DNA from: Saccharopolyspora hordei
GTDB lineage: Bacteria > Actinomycetota > Actinomycetes > Mycobacteriales > Pseudonocardiaceae
NCBI RefSeq assembly: GCF_013410345.1
Contig: NZ_JACCFJ010000001.1
Span: forward strand, 5,597,501 to 5,661,500
Length of the DNA: 64,000 nucleotides
Reading direction: 5' to 3'
Shown: positions 52,961-61,423 of the stretch, one piece after another
Layout of the letters: every line of letters starts with the position of its first letter
Position numbering within the stretch: position 1 is the first letter of the stretch
The notes under the pieces: generated by a model
Databases searched by the model: none
What the model was told of the DNA's origin: nothing
The model's input: only the letters and a program-made list of their open reading frames with translations
Translations under genes and position numbers: made by a program

Positions 52961-53655
52961 GCCGGATGGGCGCAGACCCGGTACCCCTGTCCGCGCACGG
53001 TCTGCACCAGCTCACCGGCACCGACCGCGGCGAGCTTGCGGCGCAGGTACCCGATGTAGACCTCGACGACGTTGCGGGTGACGTACTGCTCCTCGCCCCA
53101 CACCATGCGCAGCAGGTCGTCCTTGGGCACCACCGACTCCGGGTGGCTGGCCAGCGCGACCAGCAACTCGTGCTCCCGGGGCGAGAGCGCGACCGGCTGC
53201 CCGGCCCACCGCACCTCGCGGCCCGCGCGGTCGATCTCCAGCTCGCCGACCCGCAGGCACGCCTGGCGACCGGCGGTGTCGCGTCGCCGCAGCAGCGCGC
53301 GGACCTGCGCCACCAGCACGAGGAAGGAGAAGGGTTTGACCAGGTAGCCGTCCGCGCCGAGGTCCAGCCCGTCGGCCTGGTCGACCTCGCCGTTCTTCGC
53401 CGAGATGAGCAGCACCGGGGTGGTGACGTCCTGCTCGCGCACCCGCTCCAGCACGCGGTAGCCGGACAGCCCGGGCAGCATCACGTCGAGCACGACGACG
53501 TCGAAGGCGCCGGTGAGCGCCAGGCGCAGCGCCTCGGTGCCGTCCCCGCTGACGGTCACCTCCATGCCCTCGGCGGAGAGGCCGCGCCGCAGCGCCGCCC
53601 GGACCCCCGGTTCGTCGTCCACCACCAACACGCGCGGCACCATGCGCACCAGCAT
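52957..53655 (-). CDS. mprA: OmpR-family response regulator (MprA-like)
   Basis: 232 residues. Receiver: acidic pocket VVDDEPG (D13, D14), phospho-acceptor D57 (VVVLDVMLPG), Thr/Ser switch and K107 (YLVKPFS). C-terminal winged helix with ALSPREHELLVALASHPES, VVEVYIGYLRRKL and VQTVRGQGYRV. ATG 53655 or ATG 53643 are both possible. Tandem TCTCAG repeats lie just upstream, suggesting autoregulation. The symbol is inferred from these sites and from the link to sigE. Confidence 0.88.
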   Translation of the reverse strand: MLVRMVPRVLVVDDEPGVRAALRRGLSAEGMEVTVSGDGTEALRLALTGAFDVVVLDVMLPGLSGYRVLERVREQDVTTPVLLISAKNGEVDQADGLDLGADGYLVKPFSFLVLVAQVRALLRRRDTAGRQACLRVGELEIDRAGREVRWAGQPVALSPREHELLVALASHPESVVPKDDLLRMVWGEEQYVTRNVVEVYIGYLRRKLAAVGAGELVQTVRGQGYRVCAHPA

Positions 53656-53684
53656 GCCGATCAGCCGCTGGGCCGGACATCGAC

Positions 53685-53731
53685 TCTCAGCACGTTCTCA
53701 GGCGGACACCGGTTTCTCAGGCGGGTCTCAG
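53685..53731 (+). promoter_or_regulatory. Two MprA-type direct-repeat sites upstream of the two-component system
   Basis: TCTCAG at 53685, 53696, 53715 and 53726: two pairs, each with an 11-bp period. Identical in hexamer and spacing to the pair before sigE. They lie 30-76 bases before ATG 53655, on the strand opposite to it. Confidence 0.65.
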
Positions 53732-54191
53732 CATCGGGACCGCACCCGGCACGACGCCGCGGGCCGCGAGCACCGTCCGGATCGGACTGACGACCACCCG
53801 TCACCGGGCGCACCGCGCGGGGTGTGAGATGCCTCGCCGGTGGTGCGCGCGCCCGCGAGCGCTCCGCAGCGGGGGCGGCGGCCACCGGCGCACCCGGGCG
53901 CGGAGCGGCGAAACCCATGGCCACGCCGGGTCCGCCGGTGCGACCGCGCGTTGCGAAAGTAGCAAGGCAGCGCAAGGCCGGGTCACCACCGATCGCCGGG
54001 GTCTTGACATGTCTACCCAGCACATGGCGTCTTGACAGCCCCGTTCGCGTCCGCGAAGGTCGATGCGATCGATTGACTGGTCAATCAGTAGCGCATCGGA
54101 TCGCAGCAACGGCGGGGAACTGCCGGGCCGCCCGGAACGAGCGCGGGCGAGCCGGCGCACGTCCCCGCGCGACACAGGAGGTACCGCCCGG
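53732..54191. other. Non-coding region before the peptide ABC operon
   Basis: About 460 bases with no supported gene. It contains GTCTTGACA twice (54001-54009 and 54029-54037). The second TTGACA could pair with GAAGGT (54055-54060) as a promoter. A palindrome lies at 54071-54086. Frames crossing it are Arg/Ala/Pro-rich shadows. Confidence 0.5.
54071..54086. promoter_or_regulatory. Perfect palindrome GATTGAC-TG-GTCAATC
   Basis: A 16-bp dyad, AT-richer than its surroundings, about 106 bases before the ATG of the substrate-binding protein and just downstream of a possible promoter. A typical operator for a TetR- or GntR-type repressor. Confidence 0.5.
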
Positions 54192-55781
54192 ATGGTGAGC
54201 AGAGGACAGTCGGGCACCACCCCGAGCCGTCGCGACTTCCTCCGGTACGTCGCGGCGGGTGCGGGCGCGGTGGGCGCGGGCGCGCTGGTCACCGGGTGCG
54301 CGGGCGGTGCCGTCCGCAAGGCGCCGGTGCCCTCCGGTCCCCCTCGGTACGGCGGTCGGCTGCGGGTCGGCGTGGTCGGTGGGTCCAGCAAGGACACCCT
54401 GGACGCGCACACCGCCGTCACGCACCCGGACCAGGCGCGGACCTTCCAGCTCTACGACACCCTGCTCGAGCACGACGACGACTACCGGATCCGGCCCGCC
54501 CTGGCCGAGTCCGTCGAGTCCGACCCGCAGGCGACGACCTGGACGATCCGGCTGCGCGAGGGCGTGGAGTTCCACCACGGCAAGACGGTCACCGCCGAGG
54601 ACGTCATCCACTCGCTCCGCCGGATCGCCGACCCGGACGACCCGAAGAACGGCGCGGTCGGGCTGAGCTCGCTGGACCTGGGCGCGATGCGGGCGATGGA
54701 CTCCCGCACCGTCCGGCTCACCCTGTCCCGACCGGACGTCACGCTGCCCGACCAGTTCGCCGAGTACTCCAACGGGATCGTGCCGGTCGACTACGACCCG
54801 GCCCGGCCGGTCGGCTCCGGCCCGTTCCGGCACGACTCCTTCGACCCCGGCCAGCAGAGCCTGTTCACCAAGAACCCCCGGTACTGGCGGGACGGCGAGC
54901 CCTACGTGGACGAGCTGGTGATCATCGACTTCCCGGACGACACGGCGCGGATCAACGCGCTGCTCGGCGGCCAGGTCGACGCCATCGACCAGGTGCCGCT
55001 CGGCCTGCTGCGGGTGCTCGACGCCGACCCGAACCTGCGGCTGCTGGAGTCGGAGACCGGCTCGTGGCTGCCGTTCACCATGCGGGTGGACCGGCCGCCC
55101 TTCGACGACGTGCGGGTGCGGCAGGCGTTCCGGCTGGTCGTGGACCGCGAGCAGATGGTCCGGCAGGTCCTCGGCGGGCACGGCAGGGTCGGCAACGACC
55201 TCTACGCCCCGGCCGACCCGCTGTTCAACTCCGCGCTCCCCCAGCGCCGGCGCGACGTGGCCAAGGCCCGGCAGCTGCTGCGCGAGGCCGGCAAGGAGGG
55301 CCTGACCGTGGAGCTGGTGACCTCACCGGTGGCCGCGGGCGTGGTGGAGGCCGCGCAGGTGTTCGCCCAGCAGGCCGCCGACGCCGGGATCACGGTCACC
55401 ATCCGCCGCGTGGACACCGGCGAGTTCTTCGGCGACGCGTACCTGTCCTGGGACTTCGCCCAGGACTTCTGGTTCACCCGGAACTTCTTGGCGCAAGCCA
55501 GTTCCGGCAGCCTGCCCGACTCGCCGTACAACGAAACCCACTGGGACCACCCGGAGTTCAACCGGCTCGTGCGCGAAGCCCGGGCCACCACGGACGAAGC
55601 GCGTCGCCGGGACCTGATCGCGCGGGCGCAGCAGATCGAGTGGGAGAGCGGCGGCTACATCGTCTGGGGCTTCCCGAACCAGCTCGACGCGCACAGCGTC
55701 CGCGTGGTCGGGCTCGCCCCGGACAAGAGCGGGATCCCGCTCAACTCCTACGGTTTCCGGCACGCCTGGCTGGCGCAGTGA
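54192..55781 (+). CDS. ABC transporter substrate-binding lipoprotein, peptide/nickel type, Tat-exported
   Basis: 529 residues. The leader has a twin-arginine motif (PSRRDFLRYV) followed by AAGAGAVGAGALVTGC, so it should be exported by Tat and lipidated at that Cys. The family 5 binding-protein signature follows (AESVESDPQATTWTIRLREG, then FHHGKTVTAEDVIHSLRR). ATG 54192 has AGGAGG ten bases upstream. First gene of a five-gene importer operon; substrate (oligopeptide or similar) not determined. Confidence 0.9.
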   Translation: MVSRGQSGTTPSRRDFLRYVAAGAGAVGAGALVTGCAGGAVRKAPVPSGPPRYGGRLRVGVVGGSSKDTLDAHTAVTHPDQARTFQLYDTLLEHDDDYRIRPALAESVESDPQATTWTIRLREGVEFHHGKTVTAEDVIHSLRRIADPDDPKNGAVGLSSLDLGAMRAMDSRTVRLTLSRPDVTLPDQFAEYSNGIVPVDYDPARPVGSGPFRHDSFDPGQQSLFTKNPRYWRDGEPYVDELVIIDFPDDTARINALLGGQVDAIDQVPLGLLRVLDADPNLRLLESETGSWLPFTMRVDRPPFDDVRVRQAFRLVVDREQMVRQVLGGHGRVGNDLYAPADPLFNSALPQRRRDVAKARQLLREAGKEGLTVELVTSPVAAGVVEAAQVFAQQAADAGITVTIRRVDTGEFFGDAYLSWDFAQDFWFTRNFLAQASSGSLPDSPYNETHWDHPEFNRLVREARATTDEARRRDLIARAQQIEWESGGYIVWGFPNQLDAHSVRVVGLAPDKSGIPLNSYGFRHAWLAQ

Positions 55782-55792
55782 GGGGGCACCAG

Positions 55793-56746
55793 ATGAGTCG
55801 CATGCTTCTCAAGCGCGTCCTGCTCGGCGTGGTGATCCTCTGGGCGGTGTCCGTGGTGGTCTTCCTGGCCACCCAGGCGCTCCCCGGTGACGCGGCGCGC
55901 GCCATCCTCGGTCGCGAGGCCACCCCGGAGCGGCTGGCCGCACTGCGCGCGCAGCTGCACCTCGACGATCCGCTGTGGCTGCAGTACGCCTCCTGGCTGG
56001 GCGACCTGCTCCGGCTGGACCTCGGTGAGTCCTACTCCAACGGCATGCCGGTGACCGAGCTGCTGAGCGCGCGGCTGAACAACTCGCTGGCGCTGATGGT
56101 GTGCGCGACGGTGATCAGCGTGCCGCTGTCCGTCCTGGTCGGCACCTACAGCGCACTGCGCCGGGACAAGGCCTTCGACCACGCCACGTCGGTGGTCAGC
56201 CTGGTGCTGGCGTCGCTGCCGGAGTTCGTGGTCGGCATCCTGCTGGTGCTGCTGCTGTCCACGGGGGCGCTGAACCTGCTGCCCGCGGTCTACGTGATGA
56301 CCGGGTCCGGGTCGGCGTGGAGCGATCCGGTGCAGCTGGTCCTGCCGACGCTGACCATGGTGCTCGCGGTCTCGCCGTACATCGTGCGCATCATGCGCGC
56401 CACCATGATCGAGGTGCTGGAGAGCGAGTACGTCCAGCAGGCCCGGCTGAAGGGCCTGCCGGAGCGGACCGTGGTCCTGCGGCACGCGCTGCCCAACGCG
56501 ATCGGCCCGGTGGCGCAGGTGATCGCGCTGCAGCTGGCCTGGCTGGCCGGTGGCGTGGTCATCGTCGAGTTCCTGTTCCGCTTCCCCGGCATCGGGTTCG
56601 CGCTGGTGGACGCGGTGAACAACCGCGACCTGCCGGTGGTGCAGACGCTGACGCTGGCCATCGCCGCCGTCTACATCGTCGTGAACCTGCTGGCCGACGT
56701 GGTGAGTCTGGCCGCCAACCCGAAGGTGAGGTCTGCCGCGCGATGA
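55793..56746 (+). CDS. ABC transporter permease (DppB/OppB type)
   Basis: 317 residues with six membrane segments, starting MSRMLLKRVLLGVVILWAVS. It has the N-terminal pattern of OppB permeases (PGDAARAILGREATPERL) and the EAA loop ESEYVQQARLKGLPERTVVLR. It forms the channel with the next permease. Eleven bases after the binding-protein stop. Confidence 0.92.
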   Translation: MSRMLLKRVLLGVVILWAVSVVVFLATQALPGDAARAILGREATPERLAALRAQLHLDDPLWLQYASWLGDLLRLDLGESYSNGMPVTELLSARLNNSLALMVCATVISVPLSVLVGTYSALRRDKAFDHATSVVSLVLASLPEFVVGILLVLLLSTGALNLLPAVYVMTGSGSAWSDPVQLVLPTLTMVLAVSPYIVRIMRATMIEVLESEYVQQARLKGLPERTVVLRHALPNAIGPVAQVIALQLAWLAGGVVIVEFLFRFPGIGFALVDAVNNRDLPVVQTLTLAIAAVYIVVNLLADVVSLAANPKVRSAAR

Positions 56747-57645
56747 CCACGACCGCACAGAGCACCGGCACCGCGACCGCTGCCTCCCCGCCCGCGCCGC
56801 GGCCCCTCGGGGTCTGGCGGGCCGCGCTGCGGTTGCCGCGCACGAAGGTCGGGCTGGCGCTGTCCGGGCTCGTGGTGGCGATCGCGGTCGTCGGACCGCT
56901 GCTGGCCCCGCACACCGCCACCGAGTTCGTCGACACCCCGTTCTCCGACCCGACCGCGAACACCTGGTTCGGCACCGACAACCTGGGCCGCGACGTGCTG
57001 ACCCGGTTCCTGCACGGCGGGCGGACGTTGCTGCTGCTGGCGGCACTGGCCACGCTGCTGGGCGTCGGGCTGGGCGCGCTGCTGGGCATGTACGCGGGCT
57101 ACCGGCGCGGTTGGCTGGACGAGGTGCTCATGCGCTTCGGCGACGTGGCGCTGGCGTTCCCGCAGGTCGTGCTGGCCCTGCTGTTCGTGAGCGTGGTCGG
57201 CCCGCAGCTGTGGCTGTTGGTGCTGGTCGTCGGCGGCAGCCACCTGCCCCGCGTGATGCGCGTGGTGCGGGCGGCGACCCTGTCGGTGGCCGAGCGCGAC
57301 TTCGTCGCCTCCGCCGAGGCGATCGGGCTGTCCAAGCTGCGGATCCTGCTCGGTGAGATCCTGCCGAACGTCACCGGCACGGTGCTGGTCGAGTTCGGCC
57401 TGCGGTTGAACTACTCGATCGGGCTGGTCGCGGGCTTGAGCTTCCTCGGTCTGGGCCTGCAACCGCCGACCGCGGACTGGGGCCTGATGATCAACGAGAA
57501 CCGGATCGCGCTGACGGTCCAGCCGTGGGCGGTGGCGCTGCCGGTCGTGGCGATCGCGGTCCTGACCATCGGCACCAACCTCGTCGCCGACGGCCTGGCC
57601 CGCTCGGTGGCCGGCGTCGACCGCGGCATCGAGAAGGCCCGCTGA
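56743..57645 (+). CDS. ABC transporter permease (DppC/OppC type)
   Basis: 300 residues with six membrane segments. OppC-type features: WFGTDNLGRDVLTRFLHGGR near the first periplasmic loop and the EAA loop ERDFVASAEAIGLSKLRIL. The start overlaps the previous stop (ATGA). Its TGA overlaps the ATG of a 51-codon ORF. Confidence 0.92.
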   Translation: MTTTAQSTGTATAASPPAPRPLGVWRAALRLPRTKVGLALSGLVVAIAVVGPLLAPHTATEFVDTPFSDPTANTWFGTDNLGRDVLTRFLHGGRTLLLLAALATLLGVGLGALLGMYAGYRRGWLDEVLMRFGDVALAFPQVVLALLFVSVVGPQLWLLVLVVGGSHLPRVMRVVRAATLSVAERDFVASAEAIGLSKLRILLGEILPNVTGTVLVEFGLRLNYSIGLVAGLSFLGLGLQPPTADWGLMINENRIALTVQPWAVALPVVAIAVLTIGTNLVADGLARSVAGVDRGIEKAR

Positions 57646-57800
57646 TGCCCACCGACCTCCCACCCCCGCCGGTGGTTCCGCGACGTCCACGGGAGTTGGA
57701 CGGGACGTCGTGGAGGACCACCGCACACCGAGCCACTCCCGCTGCGTTCTCCTCCCACCTCGGGAGCGCGTTCCCCCACCACCCCTGGAGGTGTCGATGA
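57645..57800 (+). CDS. 51-codon ORF coupled to both neighbours in the ABC operon
   Basis: Begins MPTDLPPPPVVPRRPREL and ends HHPWRCR. Its ATG overlaps the permease stop (TGATG) and its TGA overlaps the ATPase start (ATGA at 57797-57800). It fills the whole gap between the two genes. Pro/Arg-rich, with no signal or domain. It may be a real small protein or merely a device that lets ribosomes run to the ATPase start; the overlap at both ends is the only evidence. Confidence 0.4.
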   Translation: MPTDLPPPPVVPRRPRELDGTSWRTTAHRATPAAFSSHLGSAFPHHPWRCR

Positions 57801-59560
57801 CCGCCCCCGCCTTGGACGCCGTCGGCCTGGAGGTCCGGGGAGTTCCCTCGGACGCCGCCATCGTCACCGACATCTCGCTCACCCTGGCACCGGGCGAGGT
57901 CCTGGGCCTGATCGGCGAGTCCGGCTCCGGCAAGACCACCCTCGGCCTGGCGGTGCTGCGCTACTGCAAGCGCGGCACGCGCATCGCCGACGGCCGCATC
58001 CGCATCGGCGACACCGACCTCACCGCGCTGCCCGCCAAGCAGGCCGCCGCGCTGCGCGGCCGCCGCGTCGCCTACGTCCCGCAGTCCCCGGCGTCGGCGC
58101 TGAACCCGGCGCTGCGGCTGAGCACCCAGCTCGCCGAGGCGGTGCACGACGCCTCCGGCGCCGCCGCCCGGACGCGGATCAAGCAGGTGCTCACCGAGGT
58201 CGCGCTGCCGGACGACGACGAGTTCCTGCGCCGCTACCCGCACCAGCTCTCGGGCGGCCAGCAGCAGCGGATCGCGATCGCGATGGCGTTCGTCGGCCGC
58301 CCCGAGGTGGTGGTGCTGGACGAGCCGACCACCGGCCTGGACGTCACCACGCAGAAGACGGTGCTGGCCACCGTCCGCGAGATGTGCGCGCGGCACGGCA
58401 CGGCCGGGGTGTACGTCTCGCACGACATGGCGGTGGTCGCCGAGCTGGCCGACCGGATCGCGGTGATGTACTCGGGCCGCATCGTGGAGAGCGGTCCGAC
58501 CCGCGACGTGCTCACCGAGCCGCGCCACCACTACACCGCGGGTCTGGTGCTCGCGGTGCCGGACCTGGACGGCGAGCGCGCGATGCAGGCCATCGACGGC
58601 CAGGCCCCGTCCCCGCTGGACCGGCCCGCCGGCTGCGCGTTCGCGCCGCGCTGCGCCGCAGCCACCGACGAGTGCCGCAGCGTTGTTCCCGGCGTGGACG
58701 AGGTCTCGCCTGGGCACGAGATCCGGTGCCACCACCCGCGTTCCGGCCGCCTGGTCGCCGCGCCGCGGCCCGCGGACACCGCGCCGGAGGCGGCGGAACC
58801 GGTGCTGGAGGTGCGCGGCGTCCGCGCCTGGTACACGAGTTCGCCGGTGCTGCACGACGTTTCGCTGTCCGTCGCTGCGGGTTCCTGCCTGGCGCTGCTC
58901 GGCGAGTCCGGCAGCGGGAAGACCACGCTGTCGCGCTGCCTGGCCGGACTGCACCCCGGGCACGAGGGATCGGTGCTGCTGCGCGGCACCGAACTCCCGC
59001 CGAGCAGCGCGAAGCGGACGCGGGAGCAGCGCCGCCAGGTGCAGTACGTGTTCCAGAACCCCTACGAGTCGCTGAACCCGCGCCGCCGCGTCCGCGACCT
59101 GGTGGCCCAGCCGATCTCGGTGCTGGGCGCTCCCGACGACCGGAGCACCGAGGAGCGGGTGCTCGAGGCGCTGGAGCTGGCCGCGCTGCGCCCCGACATC
59201 GCCGACCGCTACCCGGACCAGCTCAGCGGCGGCGAGCGGCAGCGGGTGGCGATCGCCCGCGCGCTGGTCACCCGGCCCGAGGTGCTGATCTGCGACGAGA
59301 TCACCTCCGCGCTGGACGTCTCGGTGCAGTCGGCGATCGTCGACCTGCTCCAGGACCTGCGCGAGAAGATGGGCCTGGCGCTGGTCTTCGTCACGCACAA
59401 CATCGCGTTGGTGCGCAACATCGCGCAGCAGGTGGCGGTGTTGCGGGACGGCCGGATCGTGGAGCAGGCCGCGGCCGAGGAGCTGTTCACCGCGCCGCAG
59501 CACGAGTACACGCGGTCGCTGCTGGCCGACGCGCCCCACTTCCGGCTGGGTGACCGGTGA
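57797..59560 (+). CDS. Fused double ATPase of peptide ABC transporter (DppD-DppF type)
   Basis: 587 residues with two nucleotide-binding domains. The first has Walker A GESGSGKTT (40-48), signature LSGGQQQR and Walker B VVLDEPTT; the second has Walker A GESGSGKTT and signature LSGGERQR with LICDEIT. A Cys-rich OppD-type linker (CAFAPRCAAATDECRS) follows domain one. Drives the importer. ATG 57797 follows TGGAGG. Both domains look intact. Confidence 0.93.
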   Translation: MTAPALDAVGLEVRGVPSDAAIVTDISLTLAPGEVLGLIGESGSGKTTLGLAVLRYCKRGTRIADGRIRIGDTDLTALPAKQAAALRGRRVAYVPQSPASALNPALRLSTQLAEAVHDASGAAARTRIKQVLTEVALPDDDEFLRRYPHQLSGGQQQRIAIAMAFVGRPEVVVLDEPTTGLDVTTQKTVLATVREMCARHGTAGVYVSHDMAVVAELADRIAVMYSGRIVESGPTRDVLTEPRHHYTAGLVLAVPDLDGERAMQAIDGQAPSPLDRPAGCAFAPRCAAATDECRSVVPGVDEVSPGHEIRCHHPRSGRLVAAPRPADTAPEAAEPVLEVRGVRAWYTSSPVLHDVSLSVAAGSCLALLGESGSGKTTLSRCLAGLHPGHEGSVLLRGTELPPSSAKRTREQRRQVQYVFQNPYESLNPRRRVRDLVAQPISVLGAPDDRSTEERVLEALELAALRPDIADRYPDQLSGGERQRVAIARALVTRPEVLICDEITSALDVSVQSAIVDLLQDLREKMGLALVFVTHNIALVRNIAQQVAVLRDGRIVEQAAAEELFTAPQHEYTRSLLADAPHFRLGDR

Positions 59561-60657
59561 GCGGGTTCGACCGGGTCGCCGAGGAGTTCGCCGCGGTGGT
59601 CGAGGCCGACGGCGCGGGGGCGGCGTTCGCCGTGTTCCGCGACGGCGAGCAGGTCCTCGACCTGCAGGCCGGGCACCGCGACCCCGAGGCCACCCAACCG
59701 ATGACGACCGACACGCTGATGCCGGTCTTCTCCGGAACCAAGGGGATCGTGGCCACCGGCATCGCGCTGCTCGTCGACCGCGGCGCGCTCGACCCGGACG
59801 CGCCGGTGGTGCGCTCCTGGCCGGAGTTCGGCGCGGCGGGCAAGCAGGACGTCACGGTGCGCCAGCTGCTCTCCCACTCGGCCGGGCTCCCGTACCCGCA
59901 GCGCCGGGTGACGCGCGAGGAGGCGGCGGACGACCGGACGATGGCCGCGCTGCTGGCCGGGCAAGCGCCGCTGTGGCCGGCCGGTTCGACGACGGCCTAC
60001 CACGCGTTCACCTTCGGGTGGCTGGCCGGCGAGCTCGTCCGCCGGGTGGACGGCCGGGCGGTCGGCGAGTTCCTGCGCGCCGAGGTCGCCGAGCCACTGG
60101 GTGCGGACTTCTGGCTCGGCCTGCCGGAAGCGGAGTGGCCACGCACCGGCCGCCGCTGGCGCGCACCGGACTACCAGGTCGCCAACCGGCTGGACACCCC
60201 GGAAGCGCTGGCCCACCGGGACCGGGTGTACGGCAACCCGCCGCTGCTGGTGGGCGAGGACGCACCGTGGAACACCCCGGAGTGGTGGACCACGGGCACG
60301 CCGGGCGGCGGCGCGATGGCATCGGCCCGGGGCATAGCCGCGATCTACTCGGCGCTGGTGTGCGGCGAGCTGGTCAGCGCGGCCACGCTGGAGCGGGTCA
60401 GCCGGGAGGAGAGCCGGGGTGTGGACCCGGGCACCGGACGGCCGCTGGTGTTCGGGCTGGGGTACGAGCTCCAGGACGAGCTGGAGACCTACGGGCCGGT
60501 GGCCGAGGGGTTCGGGCACAGCGGTGCCGGTGGTTCGCTGTTCGGCTGCTGGCCGGGCGAGCGCGTCGCGTTCGCGTTCAGCCCCTGCCTGATGCGCACC
60601 GAGGGCTTCGACGACCGGGCGCACCGGCTGCTGACCGCCCTGCACGCCGACCTGTGA
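59557..60657 (+). CDS. Serine hydrolase of beta-lactamase/EstB family (family VIII esterase)
   Basis: 366 residues. The nucleophile motif S-x-x-K is FSGTKG (about residue 58); the Tyr motif is YHAFTFGWLAGEL; a third motif is GHSGAGGS. This is the esterase-type variant of the class C beta-lactamase fold. No leader peptide, so cytosolic. The GTG overlaps the ATPase stop (GTGA), so it belongs to the ABC operon; it may cleave an imported peptide or ester. Confidence 0.88.
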   Translation: MSGFDRVAEEFAAVVEADGAGAAFAVFRDGEQVLDLQAGHRDPEATQPMTTDTLMPVFSGTKGIVATGIALLVDRGALDPDAPVVRSWPEFGAAGKQDVTVRQLLSHSAGLPYPQRRVTREEAADDRTMAALLAGQAPLWPAGSTTAYHAFTFGWLAGELVRRVDGRAVGEFLRAEVAEPLGADFWLGLPEAEWPRTGRRWRAPDYQVANRLDTPEALAHRDRVYGNPPLLVGEDAPWNTPEWWTTGTPGGGAMASARGIAAIYSALVCGELVSAATLERVSREESRGVDPGTGRPLVFGLGYELQDELETYGPVAEGFGHSGAGGSLFGCWPGERVAFAFSPCLMRTEGFDDRAHRLLTALHADL

Positions 60658-60673
60658 CCGTCGAGACGGCGGA

Positions 60674-61077
60674 GTGATCCGTCGGTGGCCGCCGACGCAG
60701 CGGGACCGGGTGGACCGCGACGCGGTCCGGCACCTGCTGTCCACCGACGCGTGCTGGGCAGGGGGCGCGAGCGAGCCCACGTCGAGGAGCAGGTCGACCG
60801 GGCGTGGCGGGGTCGGCGCCTACCGCGAGCCCGACGGCGAGCAGATCGGGTTCGCCCGCGCGTTCTCCGACGGGGTGGGCAACGGCTCCCTCGCCGACGT
60901 GATCGTCCACCCGGACGCCCGTGGCCACGGGGTCGGCGAGGCGCTGGTGCGCGCCATGGTGGAGGAGGGCCCGGGCCGGGACTTCCGCTGGGTGCTGCAC
61001 ACCGCCGACGCCCACGGCCTCTACCGCGCGTTCGGCTTCGCCGAACCCGACGCCACCTACCTGAACGGCGGGGCTGA
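60674..61077 (+). pseudogene. GNAT acetyltransferase with three frame changes
   Basis: The GNAT core is plain: GAYREPDGEQIGFARAFSDG, VIVHPDARGHGVGEALVRAM, RWVLHTADAHGLYRAFGF, EPDATYL. About 19 codons in the first third (RERAHVEEQVDRAWR) read in another frame, between G runs near 60755-60761 and 60806-60812. A third shift near 61069-61073 is needed to reach the TGA at 61075-61077. All three sit in G runs, so sequencing error is as likely as gene decay. Confidence 0.65.
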
Positions 61078-61121
61078 CCGCTGCGGTGGAGTTCGGCGCG
61101 GGGAGCCGCCACCATGTCCCC

Positions 61122-61418
61122 ATGACCGAACTGCTCACCGACACCCAGGTCGCCGAGGCGCTCCAGCACCTCCCGGAGTGGCGCCAGGAGGGACGCCGGC
61201 TGTCCCGCACCGTGGAGTTCGCCAGCTTCCCGCAGGCGATCCAGGCGGTCACCCGCATCGCCGAGATCGCGGAGAGCGAGAACCACCACCCGGACATGGA
61301 CATCCGCTGGCGCACCGTGGTGTTCCACTGCACCACGCACTCCCAGGGCGGCATCACGGCCAACGACACCTCGCTGGCGCGGGAGATCGACAACGTGGTC
61401 GAGCAGCTGACGTCCTGA
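61122..61418 (+). CDS. phhB: 4a-hydroxytetrahydrobiopterin dehydratase (pterin carbinolamine dehydratase, PhhB)
   Basis: 98 residues with the PCD signature: ENHHPDMDIRWRTVVFHCTT, then a downstream Asp in NDTSLARE. It recycles pterins or, in bacteria without aromatic hydroxylases, may serve in Mo-cofactor-related or other steps. Same gene as Rv1159A, near the nitrate reductase operon in M. tuberculosis. ATG 61122 may be leaderless (CACCAT seven to twelve bases upstream). Confidence 0.93.
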   Translation: MTELLTDTQVAEALQHLPEWRQEGRRLSRTVEFASFPQAIQAVTRIAEIAESENHHPDMDIRWRTVVFHCTTHSQGGITANDTSLAREIDNVVEQLTS

Positions 61419-61423
61419 GTCGC

